Shown piece by piece: positions 9,516 to 17,210 of a DNA stretch of 64,000 nucleotides; the first letter of the stretch is position 1; each line of letters opens with the position of its first letter. The position numbers were made by a program, and so were the translations under genes. The notes beneath the pieces were generated by a model. It searched no databases, was not told the origin of the DNA, and was given only the letters and a program-made list of their open reading frames with translations. Source of the DNA: Hahella sp. HN01 (lineage in GTDB: Bacteria; Pseudomonadota; Gammaproteobacteria; Pseudomonadales; Oleiphilaceae); contig NZ_JAHMIN010000028.1 in NCBI RefSeq assembly GCF_018986435.1, positions 23,538 to 87,537 on the forward strand, given 5' to 3'.

Positions 9516-9637
9516 ATCTCACTACCTCCGGTTAACGGGTGCGCATTATAGCCTAAATCCCCCCGTCTAACGCCAGTGCAGTTTTTGTTCAGTCTGTAAA
9601 CAATGAATGTTGAATTTACGGGCAACCAAGGTCTCCC

Positions 9638-10448
9638 CTACTGCACATCATTCAACTTCCAGTCATAGGCGTATTCAATGCCGCCCTTATAGTTTTCCAG
9701 TCGGCTTTTCTCCGGCTCCGCGGAGTACCTGGCGAGATGGTCAAGGAGTTCTTGCCGGGAGCCGAAGTCGCTTTGATACCAGTCGTAGATGGAGGACAGT
9801 CGCAGGCCGTCTTTAACGAAGGCCACGCCTTTGGGGTGGCGAATGAAGTTTTGCGCGGCGTTATTTAACTGTTCTTCCAGACGATTTGGATCGAAGGCTT
9901 CTGGATAGAGATTCGGGCAGCCGAGGCTGGCGCAGTTGACCGCGTAGTGAATGCGCTTGTCTTTCCAGATAGGACGCAGGATTCGGTGCTCGATATCATT
10001 CAAGGTCAGCGCCTGTCCCTGCACATGGGTGATGACATCGTCCCAGGGACCAAAACGAAACCAGCCGCCGCCAATCTTCTTAATACTGTCTACCGGATAA
10101 TGTTGTAACACCAACTGCACAGTCAGGGCGTTGTATAAGTTGATCCAGTAAGCCATTTGCGTATTTCTGGAATACTCGCGGGGATCAACGGACGTCAGTG
10201 AGGCAATGTAGCTATCCAACTGACGCTTCTCTTCCGTCGTGAACCTGCCGTAAGTCAATCTGGCGAAGCCGTCCCCATCCTCACTAAGGTGGGTCTGCAG
10301 AAGACGGGTCCAAGTGCTATGATCTAGCAAAGCAGGGTTTCGCTCATTGGCCTTGTCCCACAGGCCCCAATACTCGGCCTTCGGCGCCGCGGCAGCTTCG
10401 CCCGACAACCAGCCCATAAAAATCAGGATTAAAAATAGTCTTACGCTC
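9638..10448 (-). CDS. Exported DUF547 domain protein
   Basis: A 270-residue protein starting with a signal peptide (LFLILIFMGWLSGEAAAA, cleavage near residue 22) and followed by a DUF547 domain, recognised from AYWINLYNALTVQLVL near the middle and HYAVNCASLGCPNL further on. The biochemical function of DUF547 is not established. It is probably periplasmic. The start codon (10450-10448 on the minus strand) shares two bases with the start codon of the divergent J-domain gene, so the two genes have no intergenic space at all. The stated lower-strand start includes base 10450. Confidence 0.85.
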
Positions 10449-11117
10449 ATGAGTTTTGATCATCCAGAGATACCAGAGGATTTGACCCTTGCAGGTACGG
10501 AAGGTTCCCGCGAACCGACCAGTTGGCGCTATCTCACGCAAAAACTGGAACAGGCCATCGCAGAGATTCTCCTCCCCGGCCCGGCAATGATTTCCGAACA
10601 CGACCTAATCAAACAATTGACCTCGCCGCCACATAGCATTTTTTCAGAGAACTGCCTGCAATCTCCACTGGATCTTTTTCAGACCCACTTCTTGACGTTC
10701 CATACGCTCTATCGCTTGAAAAACAAATGGTTACAAGAACATAATCTTGTCCTCGCCATGACCTCCGTACGCATCACCCTTTATCACTACGATGCGGAGG
10801 CTCACAGCAACCACAACGCGCCGGTGGCGGCGGACCCCTTGGCGGAATACTACCTCAATTCGAAAAACCTATTCGACACCAGCGCCGCAGACGTGGAAAA
10901 GCTGATCAGAGATTTTTGGCTGATGTACGTACACCCCCATCAAAAGCAGTCCGCGCTGGACACCCTGGGATGCGCCCCAGATAGCGACGCAGGACAGATT
11001 AAGGCCCGCTACCGCCGCCTCGCCATGGAACATCACCCGGACCGTGGCGGAGACACCGCGTTGTTTCAAGCCATCACGGAAGCATATGAAGTATTGAAGG
11101 TTTATTACTCACTATGA
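10449..11117 (+). CDS. J-domain protein of the DNAJ-related family
   Basis: A 222-residue protein made of an N-terminal helical region of the DnaJ-related type and a C-terminal J domain (about residues 170-222) with the HPD motif in MEHHPDRGGD. J domains stimulate the ATPase of Hsp70 chaperones, so this is a probable DnaK co-chaperone with a private client. The frame stays open upstream to a TTG, but the ATG at 10449 is preferred; it overlaps the start of the divergent DUF547 gene. Its stop overlaps the start of the deacetylase gene (ATGA at 11114-11117), which implies translational coupling. Confidence 0.85.
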   Translation: MSFDHPEIPEDLTLAGTEGSREPTSWRYLTQKLEQAIAEILLPGPAMISEHDLIKQLTSPPHSIFSENCLQSPLDLFQTHFLTFHTLYRLKNKWLQEHNLVLAMTSVRITLYHYDAEAHSNHNAPVAADPLAEYYLNSKNLFDTSAADVEKLIRDFWLMYVHPHQKQSALDTLGCAPDSDAGQIKARYRRLAMEHHPDRGGDTALFQAITEAYEVLKVYYSL

Positions 11118-12190
11118 ATAACGGACGCTATTCTCTCACAGCAACATCAATCACTCGTCGGATTCAGGCGCTTGGCATCGCCGCCGGCGTCTTGCTTTGC
11201 GCATCAGCCCAGGCTCAAGAAAGTCCCGCCCGCGCATACATACTGCAATACCATCACATCAGCGACGATACCCCGCGCAGCACCTCCACCACCCCGGAGC
11301 TCTTTCGCCAGCACATGCAGTTTATCGCCGATAATGGCTATCAAGTGCTGCCATTGGCGGAGATCATTCGCACACTTCAGGAAGACGGCAACCTTCCCGA
11401 GAAAACGGTCGCGCTGACTTTTGATGATGGCTACAAAAGCATCTACGAAACTGCATACCCGCTATTGAAGGAACGCGGATATCCATTCACGATTTTCCTG
11501 AATCCGGACGCGCTTGATAATCACCGCAGCACGCACATTACCTGGGAGCAGGCCCGAGAAATGGGGAAACACGGCGGCGTGGTGGCGAACCATGGCGTGG
11601 GCCACATCCATATGGTGGAAGTCAAAACCAATGAGGACGCCAGCGCCTGGCGCGCGCGCATCACTCAAAACATCGAACAAGCGGAAAAAAGAATCGAGGA
11701 AGAGACTGGCGCCTCACTCAAACTACTCGCCTACCCTTACGGCGAATACGATGCGTCACTGCAAAAGTTGGTGAGTTCATTGGGTTACGTCGGATTAGGC
11801 CAGCACTCCGGCCCTATCGGGCCTGACAGCGATTGGACCTCTCTGCCCCGTTTTCCCGCCTCCAACGCTTACAGCTCCGTTCCGCAGTTAAAAGAAAAGC
11901 TGAGCACATTGCCGCTGCCTGCGCAGATGCTATCGCCACAGAACATCCTGATTGCAGATAACAATCCTCCGCAATTGCGCTTCAGCACGGAGTTGAACGC
12001 AAAGGTCACATGCTACGGCAGCGGACAGGGCCTTCTCGATAGCGCAGTCGATAACAACGAAGTGACCGTCGTCGGAGCAGCTCCGTTCAAAGGCCGCCGC
12101 TTCCGCTACAACTGCACAGCGCCGGCTGGCGGCGGACTGTTCTATTGGCGCTCTTTCCCATGGATCAATCCCGCCGTCCCTGAGGATTAA
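11114..12190 (+). CDS. Secreted polysaccharide deacetylase family protein
   Basis: A 358-residue protein with an N-terminal signal sequence (IAAGVLLCASAQAQ, cleavage near residue 35) and a NodB-type deacetylase domain. Motif 1 is LTFDDGYKS, with the catalytic and metal-binding aspartates; motif 2 is NHGVGH, with two metal-binding histidines. ILQYHHIS near the mature N-terminus resembles PgaB-type enzymes that de-N-acetylate exported poly-N-acetylglucosamine. A C-terminal region of about 100 residues after the domain has no clear assignment. The substrate is probably a cell-surface N-acetylated glycan. Its ATG overlaps the stop of the J-domain gene by ATGA. Confidence 0.88.
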   Translation: MNNGRYSLTATSITRRIQALGIAAGVLLCASAQAQESPARAYILQYHHISDDTPRSTSTTPELFRQHMQFIADNGYQVLPLAEIIRTLQEDGNLPEKTVALTFDDGYKSIYETAYPLLKERGYPFTIFLNPDALDNHRSTHITWEQAREMGKHGGVVANHGVGHIHMVEVKTNEDASAWRARITQNIEQAEKRIEEETGASLKLLAYPYGEYDASLQKLVSSLGYVGLGQHSGPIGPDSDWTSLPRFPASNAYSSVPQLKEKLSTLPLPAQMLSPQNILIADNNPPQLRFSTELNAKVTCYGSGQGLLDSAVDNNEVTVVGAAPFKGRRFRYNCTAPAGGGLFYWRSFPWINPAVPED

Positions 12191-12205
12191 CCCTCCCCCT
12201 CTCGC

Positions 12206-13342
12206 CTACTCAGGGGGCAAAATCGCCAGATGCAGTATGCCGCTGGCGGAGTGGCTGATAACAACCGGTTTGTCAGCCACACCTTCCGCAACAGTGCGCT
12301 TTTTGAGATCCGCCCCTGTCGTCAACAAGACGAGATACTTCTCATCCTTCGTTTTTACCCTGAGAAAACCTTCCAGATAGCCATAACGGAACCAGTTTTC
12401 CGGCTCGTAGATATAGAGCAAATCCTGCAGGAAGCGCACCGGTTTCCAATCGCTATCCAATACCAACACTGATGGGTAAAACGCGTCAGGTTGCGCATAT
12501 GCGCGCAACTGCAACAATCGATTGGCGCTGCCTTCAGGGATCTCCACAACACGATACAAGCTGTAGCCTACGCCGAAGTTGTAGCCCTGCTCGTCCTTGC
12601 GAATTTCCAACAGCTCCCCATCATCAAACTCAAGCTCAACCCGCTCGTCATTCACCAGGTTTTCACAGCAGCGATCGTAAATGAGGTCGATCTCCTGCTT
12701 CGCGCCCGGCGCGTTCAGGCCAAGCAAATCAGCGGCAATGGGGTCCGCGCCTTCGGGGAGACGGGCCTTTTCGATTCGTTGTTCATCCGCCACAACCTGA
12801 GCAGGTTGCAGAGGCTGTATGTGCTCCTTGGACTTGGCGTCGGCGGGATTATATTCTTCTGTGTGCATGACCCCGTTAGTGTCGACCCAGGTGTAAAAAC
12901 GGCTATCGCCATCGCGCACAAAGCCGCGTTTTTCCAGCTCCGCCGCATCGATATAGGTAGACTCGTCGATAATTTCGCGATGGCTTGATTTAGGCTGGCT
13001 CACTGGCGGCGCAGACTGGGACCGCTCCCCTTCAGAAACTTCCTGAGCATCATTCGTAGCAGGGACTTCCAGTGTCTGGTTGGGAGTCGTCGCCTCCGCG
13101 TTAATTTCCGGCTCAACGGGAGGAACTGCCGCCTCAGCAGAAGCCGGACTTTTCTCGGCCGTCGGCTGAGGCGCTTCCGGCTGTGTTTGTTGTGGCGCCT
13201 GTGGCGAAGGCACTGGTTGTCCATCGCGAATCAGCGCATGGCGCACCTGACCGTTTTCATCCACCCAGGTGTAGTACCTGTCCGCCAGCGCCGCGCCGCT
13301 ACTGAATAGCGTCAACGAAAGAAGTAATGCACTCGTCTTCAT
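12206..13342 (-). CDS. Periplasmic protein with two DUF4124 modules and a MalM-like C-terminus
   Basis: A 378-residue exported protein. The signal peptide is about residues 1-20 (ALLLSLTLFSSGAALA). A first DUF4124 motif follows (RYYTWVDENGQV), then a long Pro/Glu/Ala-rich linker, a second motif (RFYTWVDTNGVMH) near residue 140, and a C-terminal domain of about 170 residues resembling the periplasmic maltose-operon protein MalM. The frame is open further upstream, but the signal peptide fixes the start at 13342, two bases after the FadL-type gene's stop, which implies coupling. It is the last gene of a four-gene envelope operon. DUF4124 has no known activity; a scaffold or wall-binding role is a guess. 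Confidence 0.82.
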   Translation of the reverse strand: MKTSALLLSLTLFSSGAALADRYYTWVDENGQVRHALIRDGQPVPSPQAPQQTQPEAPQPTAEKSPASAEAAVPPVEPEINAEATTPNQTLEVPATNDAQEVSEGERSQSAPPVSQPKSSHREIIDESTYIDAAELEKRGFVRDGDSRFYTWVDTNGVMHTEEYNPADAKSKEHIQPLQPAQVVADEQRIEKARLPEGADPIAADLLGLNAPGAKQEIDLIYDRCCENLVNDERVELEFDDGELLEIRKDEQGYNFGVGYSLYRVVEIPEGSANRLLQLRAYAQPDAFYPSVLVLDSDWKPVRFLQDLLYIYEPENWFRYGYLEGFLRVKTKDEKYLVLLTTGADLKKRTVAEGVADKPVVISHSASGILHLAILPPE

Positions 13343-13344
13343 GC

Positions 13345-14967
13345 TCAAAACGCCGTCCGGAAGGTCATACCCGCCATGATCAGTTTCAGATTGGTCTCCA
13401 CATCCACGCCGGCATAGGGGTTGTAGACAATATTCTGAATGCCGTCGTCGTTCAGGTTTAAACTGGAGCCAGCGGGAATATACTGCCAACTGCGCATGTA
13501 GCTGAGGTTGAAGTCTACCGTCGTGTCTCTATCCCACTTATACCCCATGCCAACGCTATAAAGCACTGTGTCATTCAGAGGAGCCAGAATATCGCGGCGA
13601 TTATGAGGGATTGGCGAGTTACGCATCTCTACCCCGAAACGAAGGTCCAGACGATTGGAAAGGTGCTGCTCGACGCCAACCCCCACATTCCAGACATCTT
13701 GGTACTCCAATGGCAAACGCATGGTGTTCGCCGTTGCGTTAGGCGACAGCAGACGCGCCGCGCCCAGGAATTCCAGGTTGCGATCAAACTTGAGCAGGAA
13801 GGCGTCCCAGGAACTGTAATCCGTCCACCCCACATCCACATTCACGGTAAACTGATGATTCAGCTTCACACTCACGCCGGTTTGAAAGTGCTGAGGGTGA
13901 GTCAGGTCGATGGATAGCTGCCCCGCTTCTCGGGGAGTCCCGGATGGCAATGAGAATATCCCGGCGGTGATAGCGCCGACGATCGAGCCGTTGAAGGAAC
14001 GCCAGAAACCGGACCAGTCATCGGTATACGCAAGCTCATAAGTCCCTTTCAACTTCATGTCGGACTCGCTCTGATAACTGGCCCCCCATGCGAACCAGTC
14101 CGTCGGCTCCCAGAGCACGCCGACGTGATATTTCGGGGACAAGGTCTCCTGCACCTGAATGCTCATTCCCCCAATGTCGTCCCAGGGGCCCACATTACCG
14201 CCGCAGAGGCCGAGAAACGGCGCCAGCGGTTCTTCTCCGGTCTCACAATTGAAGGCGTCCTGCAGGACCTCCAACACACCGATCATCAAGTTGGGCGCAC
14301 GGGTATAGGTATCCAGCGCCAATGATTGAGACGACATGCTGACGCCAAACCCTACCGACCACTCATCGTTGATTTCATAGCCAAATGAAGGCGACAAGTA
14401 CGTAAAACGCTGCAATGACAGCGCCTTACCCAGATATCTGGCGGAATCGTCTTTCTTCCGGTAATAACCCAGAATTTCCGGGCCGTAGGTCAGGTTCGCA
14501 AACGTGAATTTGGAGCCCGGCGGGTTCAAACTGAATCCTACAGAAGGCGCCAGCGCCGGCGGACCTTTCGGCAGACGCTGGATACCGAAGCCTGGCACGT
14601 ACAAGGCGATGGTATTCGTGCGACTTCTAGCCACCGTATCGCCATCGAATATAGGGTCGTTTTCCACCCCATCGATACCGAACACGTTATAGCCTTCAGG
14701 GGCGTAGAAGTCAGACTGTATATTGGCGTGCACCCCCATCAGCGTCACCGCCAGCTGACGTCCCTTCAACTTGGTCAGGCCTGCGGGATTATAATGAATG
14801 GAAGCCACGCCAGGAGGCGCAGCCGTCACGGCGTTACCCAGCGACAATGCATAGGGGTCCACCATCAGATTCGTCGCCAGCTGGGCGGAAGCGATTCCAC
14901 TCCAGCAGGCTGCGCATAGTCCCGCCGTAGCCAGGAGCTTTGTATTCTTATTAATATTTAAGCTCAT
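13345..14967 (-). CDS. OmpP1/FadL family outer-membrane channel
   Basis: A 540-residue outer-membrane protein with a signal peptide (LLATAGLCAACWSGIASA) and the characteristic FadL N-terminal signature, in which ALSLGNAVTAAPPGVASIHY is followed by NPAGL. Alternating hydrophobic and polar strands with aromatic girdles continue to the C-terminal Phe (GMTFRTAF), as expected for outer-membrane assembly. FadL proteins pass long-chain fatty acids or other hydrophobic compounds. It is 30 bases downstream of the helix-plus-barrel gene and two bases upstream of the DUF4124 gene. No beta-oxidation gene is near, so a fatty-acid substrate cannot be assumed. Confidence 0.9.
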   Translation of the reverse strand: MSLNINKNTKLLATAGLCAACWSGIASAQLATNLMVDPYALSLGNAVTAAPPGVASIHYNPAGLTKLKGRQLAVTLMGVHANIQSDFYAPEGYNVFGIDGVENDPIFDGDTVARSRTNTIALYVPGFGIQRLPKGPPALAPSVGFSLNPPGSKFTFANLTYGPEILGYYRKKDDSARYLGKALSLQRFTYLSPSFGYEINDEWSVGFGVSMSSQSLALDTYTRAPNLMIGVLEVLQDAFNCETGEEPLAPFLGLCGGNVGPWDDIGGMSIQVQETLSPKYHVGVLWEPTDWFAWGASYQSESDMKLKGTYELAYTDDWSGFWRSFNGSIVGAITAGIFSLPSGTPREAGQLSIDLTHPQHFQTGVSVKLNHQFTVNVDVGWTDYSSWDAFLLKFDRNLEFLGAARLLSPNATANTMRLPLEYQDVWNVGVGVEQHLSNRLDLRFGVEMRNSPIPHNRRDILAPLNDTVLYSVGMGYKWDRDTTVDFNLSYMRSWQYIPAGSSLNLNDDGIQNIVYNPYAGVDVETNLKLIMAGMTFRTAF

Positions 14968-14997
14968 CTTACAACTCTGCCTGATTGTTGTTCCCGC

Positions 14998-16014
14998 TTA
15001 TTGCTCTTTAAGTCCTGCGATATTGATGGGGATAGACACCCCGATAGTTACATCAGGCGAATCCTCCGTGAGACCAAACCCCACGGAGGTGTTAATGATT
15101 TTGGTTTCACTGACGCGAATGCCCATAGCGAAACTCATCAAGCTGCTGACCTGATCTTGGGCGACTGCTTTATTGCCAGTGTCGAAACTCAGAACGGTTT
15201 CATCCGAATAGCTCAGCTGCGATGAAACACTGAGCGATACGTCATATGACAGCGCATAGGAAAAGCCCGCCGATAACGACAGGGAGTTGGCGGGTTCTAC
15301 AGAGACCAGTCTCTGTCCCCCGCGCACCTGATTCAGATCCGTCTCTTTCAGAGGAAATGTATAACTGACGGAGCTGAATATGACGACGGGATCAAGCACT
15401 TTAGAAAAGCTGCCACCAACGGAAAAGGAGTAGTAACCGCTCCCGGAAGACAGCTGCCTCTTGACGTCAATCTCATATGGACTGACCCCGGTTTTAGACT
15501 TGAAAGTACTGAACAGGGTGTAGGACGGTTTCCCTGGGACATAAGCGAAAGGTTGCCAACGGGCGGTCAGTGAAACGTCTCCTACATCAGAGTTGTTCAG
15601 CTCTGTCTCGGTATCGTATTTGGTGGACAACGGCACGCGTGTGGACAGGGTCAGGTTATCCAGTACGCCATAGTCAAAGGTGAAAGTGTTGGTGAAGGTA
15701 TGTTGCGCCGCAGGCGTGACGTCAAAATTCCGGAATGAACCGTTGACGATGTCGATGTCCAGGCGCTGGTCGCCGAAGTAGCTGTAGTCAAAGGCATAGG
15801 TCAATGACATCTTGCTCTTCTTCAACAAGGAGTAGTTTTTCTCCGCCGCCTGGAACACTTCCTCCAGTTGTTTAGCGGAATCGGCATCGTCCTCCTGTTT
15901 GGTCAACGCCTCTCTCGCCTTGTCCACGCTGTTTTGCCCCTCATCGGCTAAGACAGGCGAAGCAGCCGTAAAAGTAAGCGCACAGTAAACACAGGATACT
16001 ACCCAATGCTTCAT
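14998..16014 (-). CDS. Outer-membrane beta-barrel with helical N-terminus (FapF/transporter type)
   Basis: A 338-residue exported protein. The signal peptide (residues 1-23) is followed by a short helical, charged segment (about 28-65, including KQLEEVFQAAEKNYSLLKK) and a beta-barrel of about 270 residues with strong two-residue alternation. This design, a coiled-coil N-terminus before a barrel, resembles FapF, the outer-membrane secretion pore of the Pseudomonas functional amyloid system, although this protein is shorter than FapF. The gene directly upstream encodes a C39 peptidase, the same pairing seen with FapD in fap operons. No fibril subunit genes are present. AAGGGAAAG precedes the ATG. 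The Fap link is inference from architecture and context. Confidence 0.75.
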   Translation of the reverse strand: MKHWVVSCVYCALTFTAASPVLADEGQNSVDKAREALTKQEDDADSAKQLEEVFQAAEKNYSLLKKSKMSLTYAFDYSYFGDQRLDIDIVNGSFRNFDVTPAAQHTFTNTFTFDYGVLDNLTLSTRVPLSTKYDTETELNNSDVGDVSLTARWQPFAYVPGKPSYTLFSTFKSKTGVSPYEIDVKRQLSSGSGYYSFSVGGSFSKVLDPVVIFSSVSYTFPLKETDLNQVRGGQRLVSVEPANSLSLSAGFSYALSYDVSLSVSSQLSYSDETVLSFDTGNKAVAQDQVSSLMSFAMGIRVSETKIINTSVGFGLTEDSPDVTIGVSIPINIAGLKEQ

Positions 16015-16077
16015 TAGCTTTCCCTTAATGTTATTGTATTTATTAGCTTTTCCAGACGGTTACGTTTTCAGGACTTT

Positions 16078-16887
16078 TTAATTGCGTTTGTAATGCAAAT
16101 ACTTGTTGGTGTTGTTAACTGAACCGTCTTCGTTGTTTTTAAGTCTTTCCAGTTCGTTACGTATGCGAAACTCCGTCGCCTCATGAAACTGAGGAAATTC
16201 CCGGTATGCATTTAAGGTGAAGGTCTGCTCATCCACATAGCGCATGTCCTCTTCTCTCAATTCCAGTCCGTCCACAGGCTTGGTATTGCCGGGAAAGACG
16301 ATAAAGAGAACATTCTGATCCCAATGCTCTTTGAACAGCTCTACCGTGAAAGTGATGTTGCCTAACGAGGGGTCCGCCACAAAGACGCGATTATCGCGAA
16401 CTGCGCGAACAACAATGAAATGTTTGAAGCCGCCATAGCGGATCGGCACGATAGCGGGGTGATCCAGCTCAGCCAAGTCTTCAATTTCCGCTTTGAAACC
16501 ACCTGAGGGATACCCCAGCGCCGTCACCAGTCGTTTGAAGTCGAGCATGGAAAAGCCACGGCGTTCAACAATACGCGCCGCGTCGCCATAATGAAGCAGC
16601 CCCTCCATGATCTGACGCTCTTCAAAAGTACGCCCCAGATAATGTTCCAACACAGTAGTCAGTGCGGCGGAACCACAGCTGTAGTCATAGGCTTGCTTGG
16701 TGATATTGCGAAACTTTTGCTCTTTCGCTGGTTCGACCATCGTGTCGTAACGCAAAAATGCTACGTCATTGCCCGCAGTGCTGATTGCCTGTTGATACAC
16801 CACAACCCCTTTAGGCTGCGGCTCAACAATAGCCGCCTCATTGGCGATATTGAAAGCGAGCACCGAACCGGCGAGCACTAGAAGCAT
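16078..16887 (-). CDS. Exported C39-family cysteine peptidase (FapD-like)
   Basis: A 269-residue protein beginning with a hydrophobic signal sequence (MLLVLAGSVLAFNIANEA). The C39 peptidase domain has the nucleophile in YDYSCGSAAL, the histidine in GGFKHFIVVRAV and the aspartate in FVADPSLG, so the triad is intact. C39 domains cut after double-glycine leaders or, in FapD, support amyloid subunit secretion. It is not fused to an ABC transporter. It is the first gene of the C39-barrel-FadL-DUF4124 operon, 63 bases before the barrel gene. GAGTGGAA lies eight bases before the ATG. The substrate is not visible nearby. Confidence 0.82.
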   Translation of the reverse strand: MLLVLAGSVLAFNIANEAAIVEPQPKGVVVYQQAISTAGNDVAFLRYDTMVEPAKEQKFRNITKQAYDYSCGSAALTTVLEHYLGRTFEERQIMEGLLHYGDAARIVERRGFSMLDFKRLVTALGYPSGGFKAEIEDLAELDHPAIVPIRYGGFKHFIVVRAVRDNRVFVADPSLGNITFTVELFKEHWDQNVLFIVFPGNTKPVDGLELREEDMRYVDEQTFTLNAYREFPQFHEATEFRIRNELERLKNNEDGSVNNTNKYLHYKRN

Positions 16888-16923
16888 TCATTTCCACTCG
16901 TTTTTATTCTGCGAAATTACGGG

Positions 16924-16984
16924 ATTACAACGTAACTGTTTGTAAAGTAAAGATACCGCAATTGCCTTTCTGGTAAAGATAACC
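16924..16984 (-). promoter_or_regulatory. Promoter and direct-repeat operator candidate for the C39 envelope operon
   Basis: On the minus strand, TTTACT (16951-16946), a 16-base spacer and TGTAAT (16929-16924) form a plausible sigma70 promoter. A repeated motif, GGTATCTTTAC (16957-16947) and GGTTATCTTTAC (16984-16973), overlaps the -35 box and recurs 26 bases upstream, suggesting a binding site for a regulator. The remaining gene-free stretch 16985-17164 holds nothing I can assign. Confidence 0.45.
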
Positions 16985-17164
16985 AGTACACAATTCTCAG
17001 TTAGACGGGAGCGCAAGATCGGTAAAATCCCTTATGCGCCAAGCGCCAGAGGGAGCAAGGTTTAGCAGAGGGTTCATAGCGGCGCCATCCCACCTGCCGC
17101 CACCCCATAGAAAACGCCTATTACAAGCTATTCGTTTTTAGAGTGGACGTTTCTTCTGGACAAT

Positions 17165-17194
17165 AAAAAAGACGGCGCATGGCCGTCTTTTTTT
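17165..17194 (-). terminator. Rho-independent terminator of ppiD
   Basis: GACGGC at 17171-17176 pairs with GCCGTC at 17182-17187 around a five-base loop. Runs of A and T flank the stem, so it can work in either direction. It lies just after the ppiD stop codon. Confidence 0.85.
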
Positions 17195-17210
17195 AGCTTA
17201 AATCGAGAGC

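Noticed and set aside
16888..17210. Small frames ahead of the C39 gene as possible double-glycine substrates
   Set aside because: The one short minus-strand frame seen (about 35 codons) has no double-glycine leader and no ribosome binding site.
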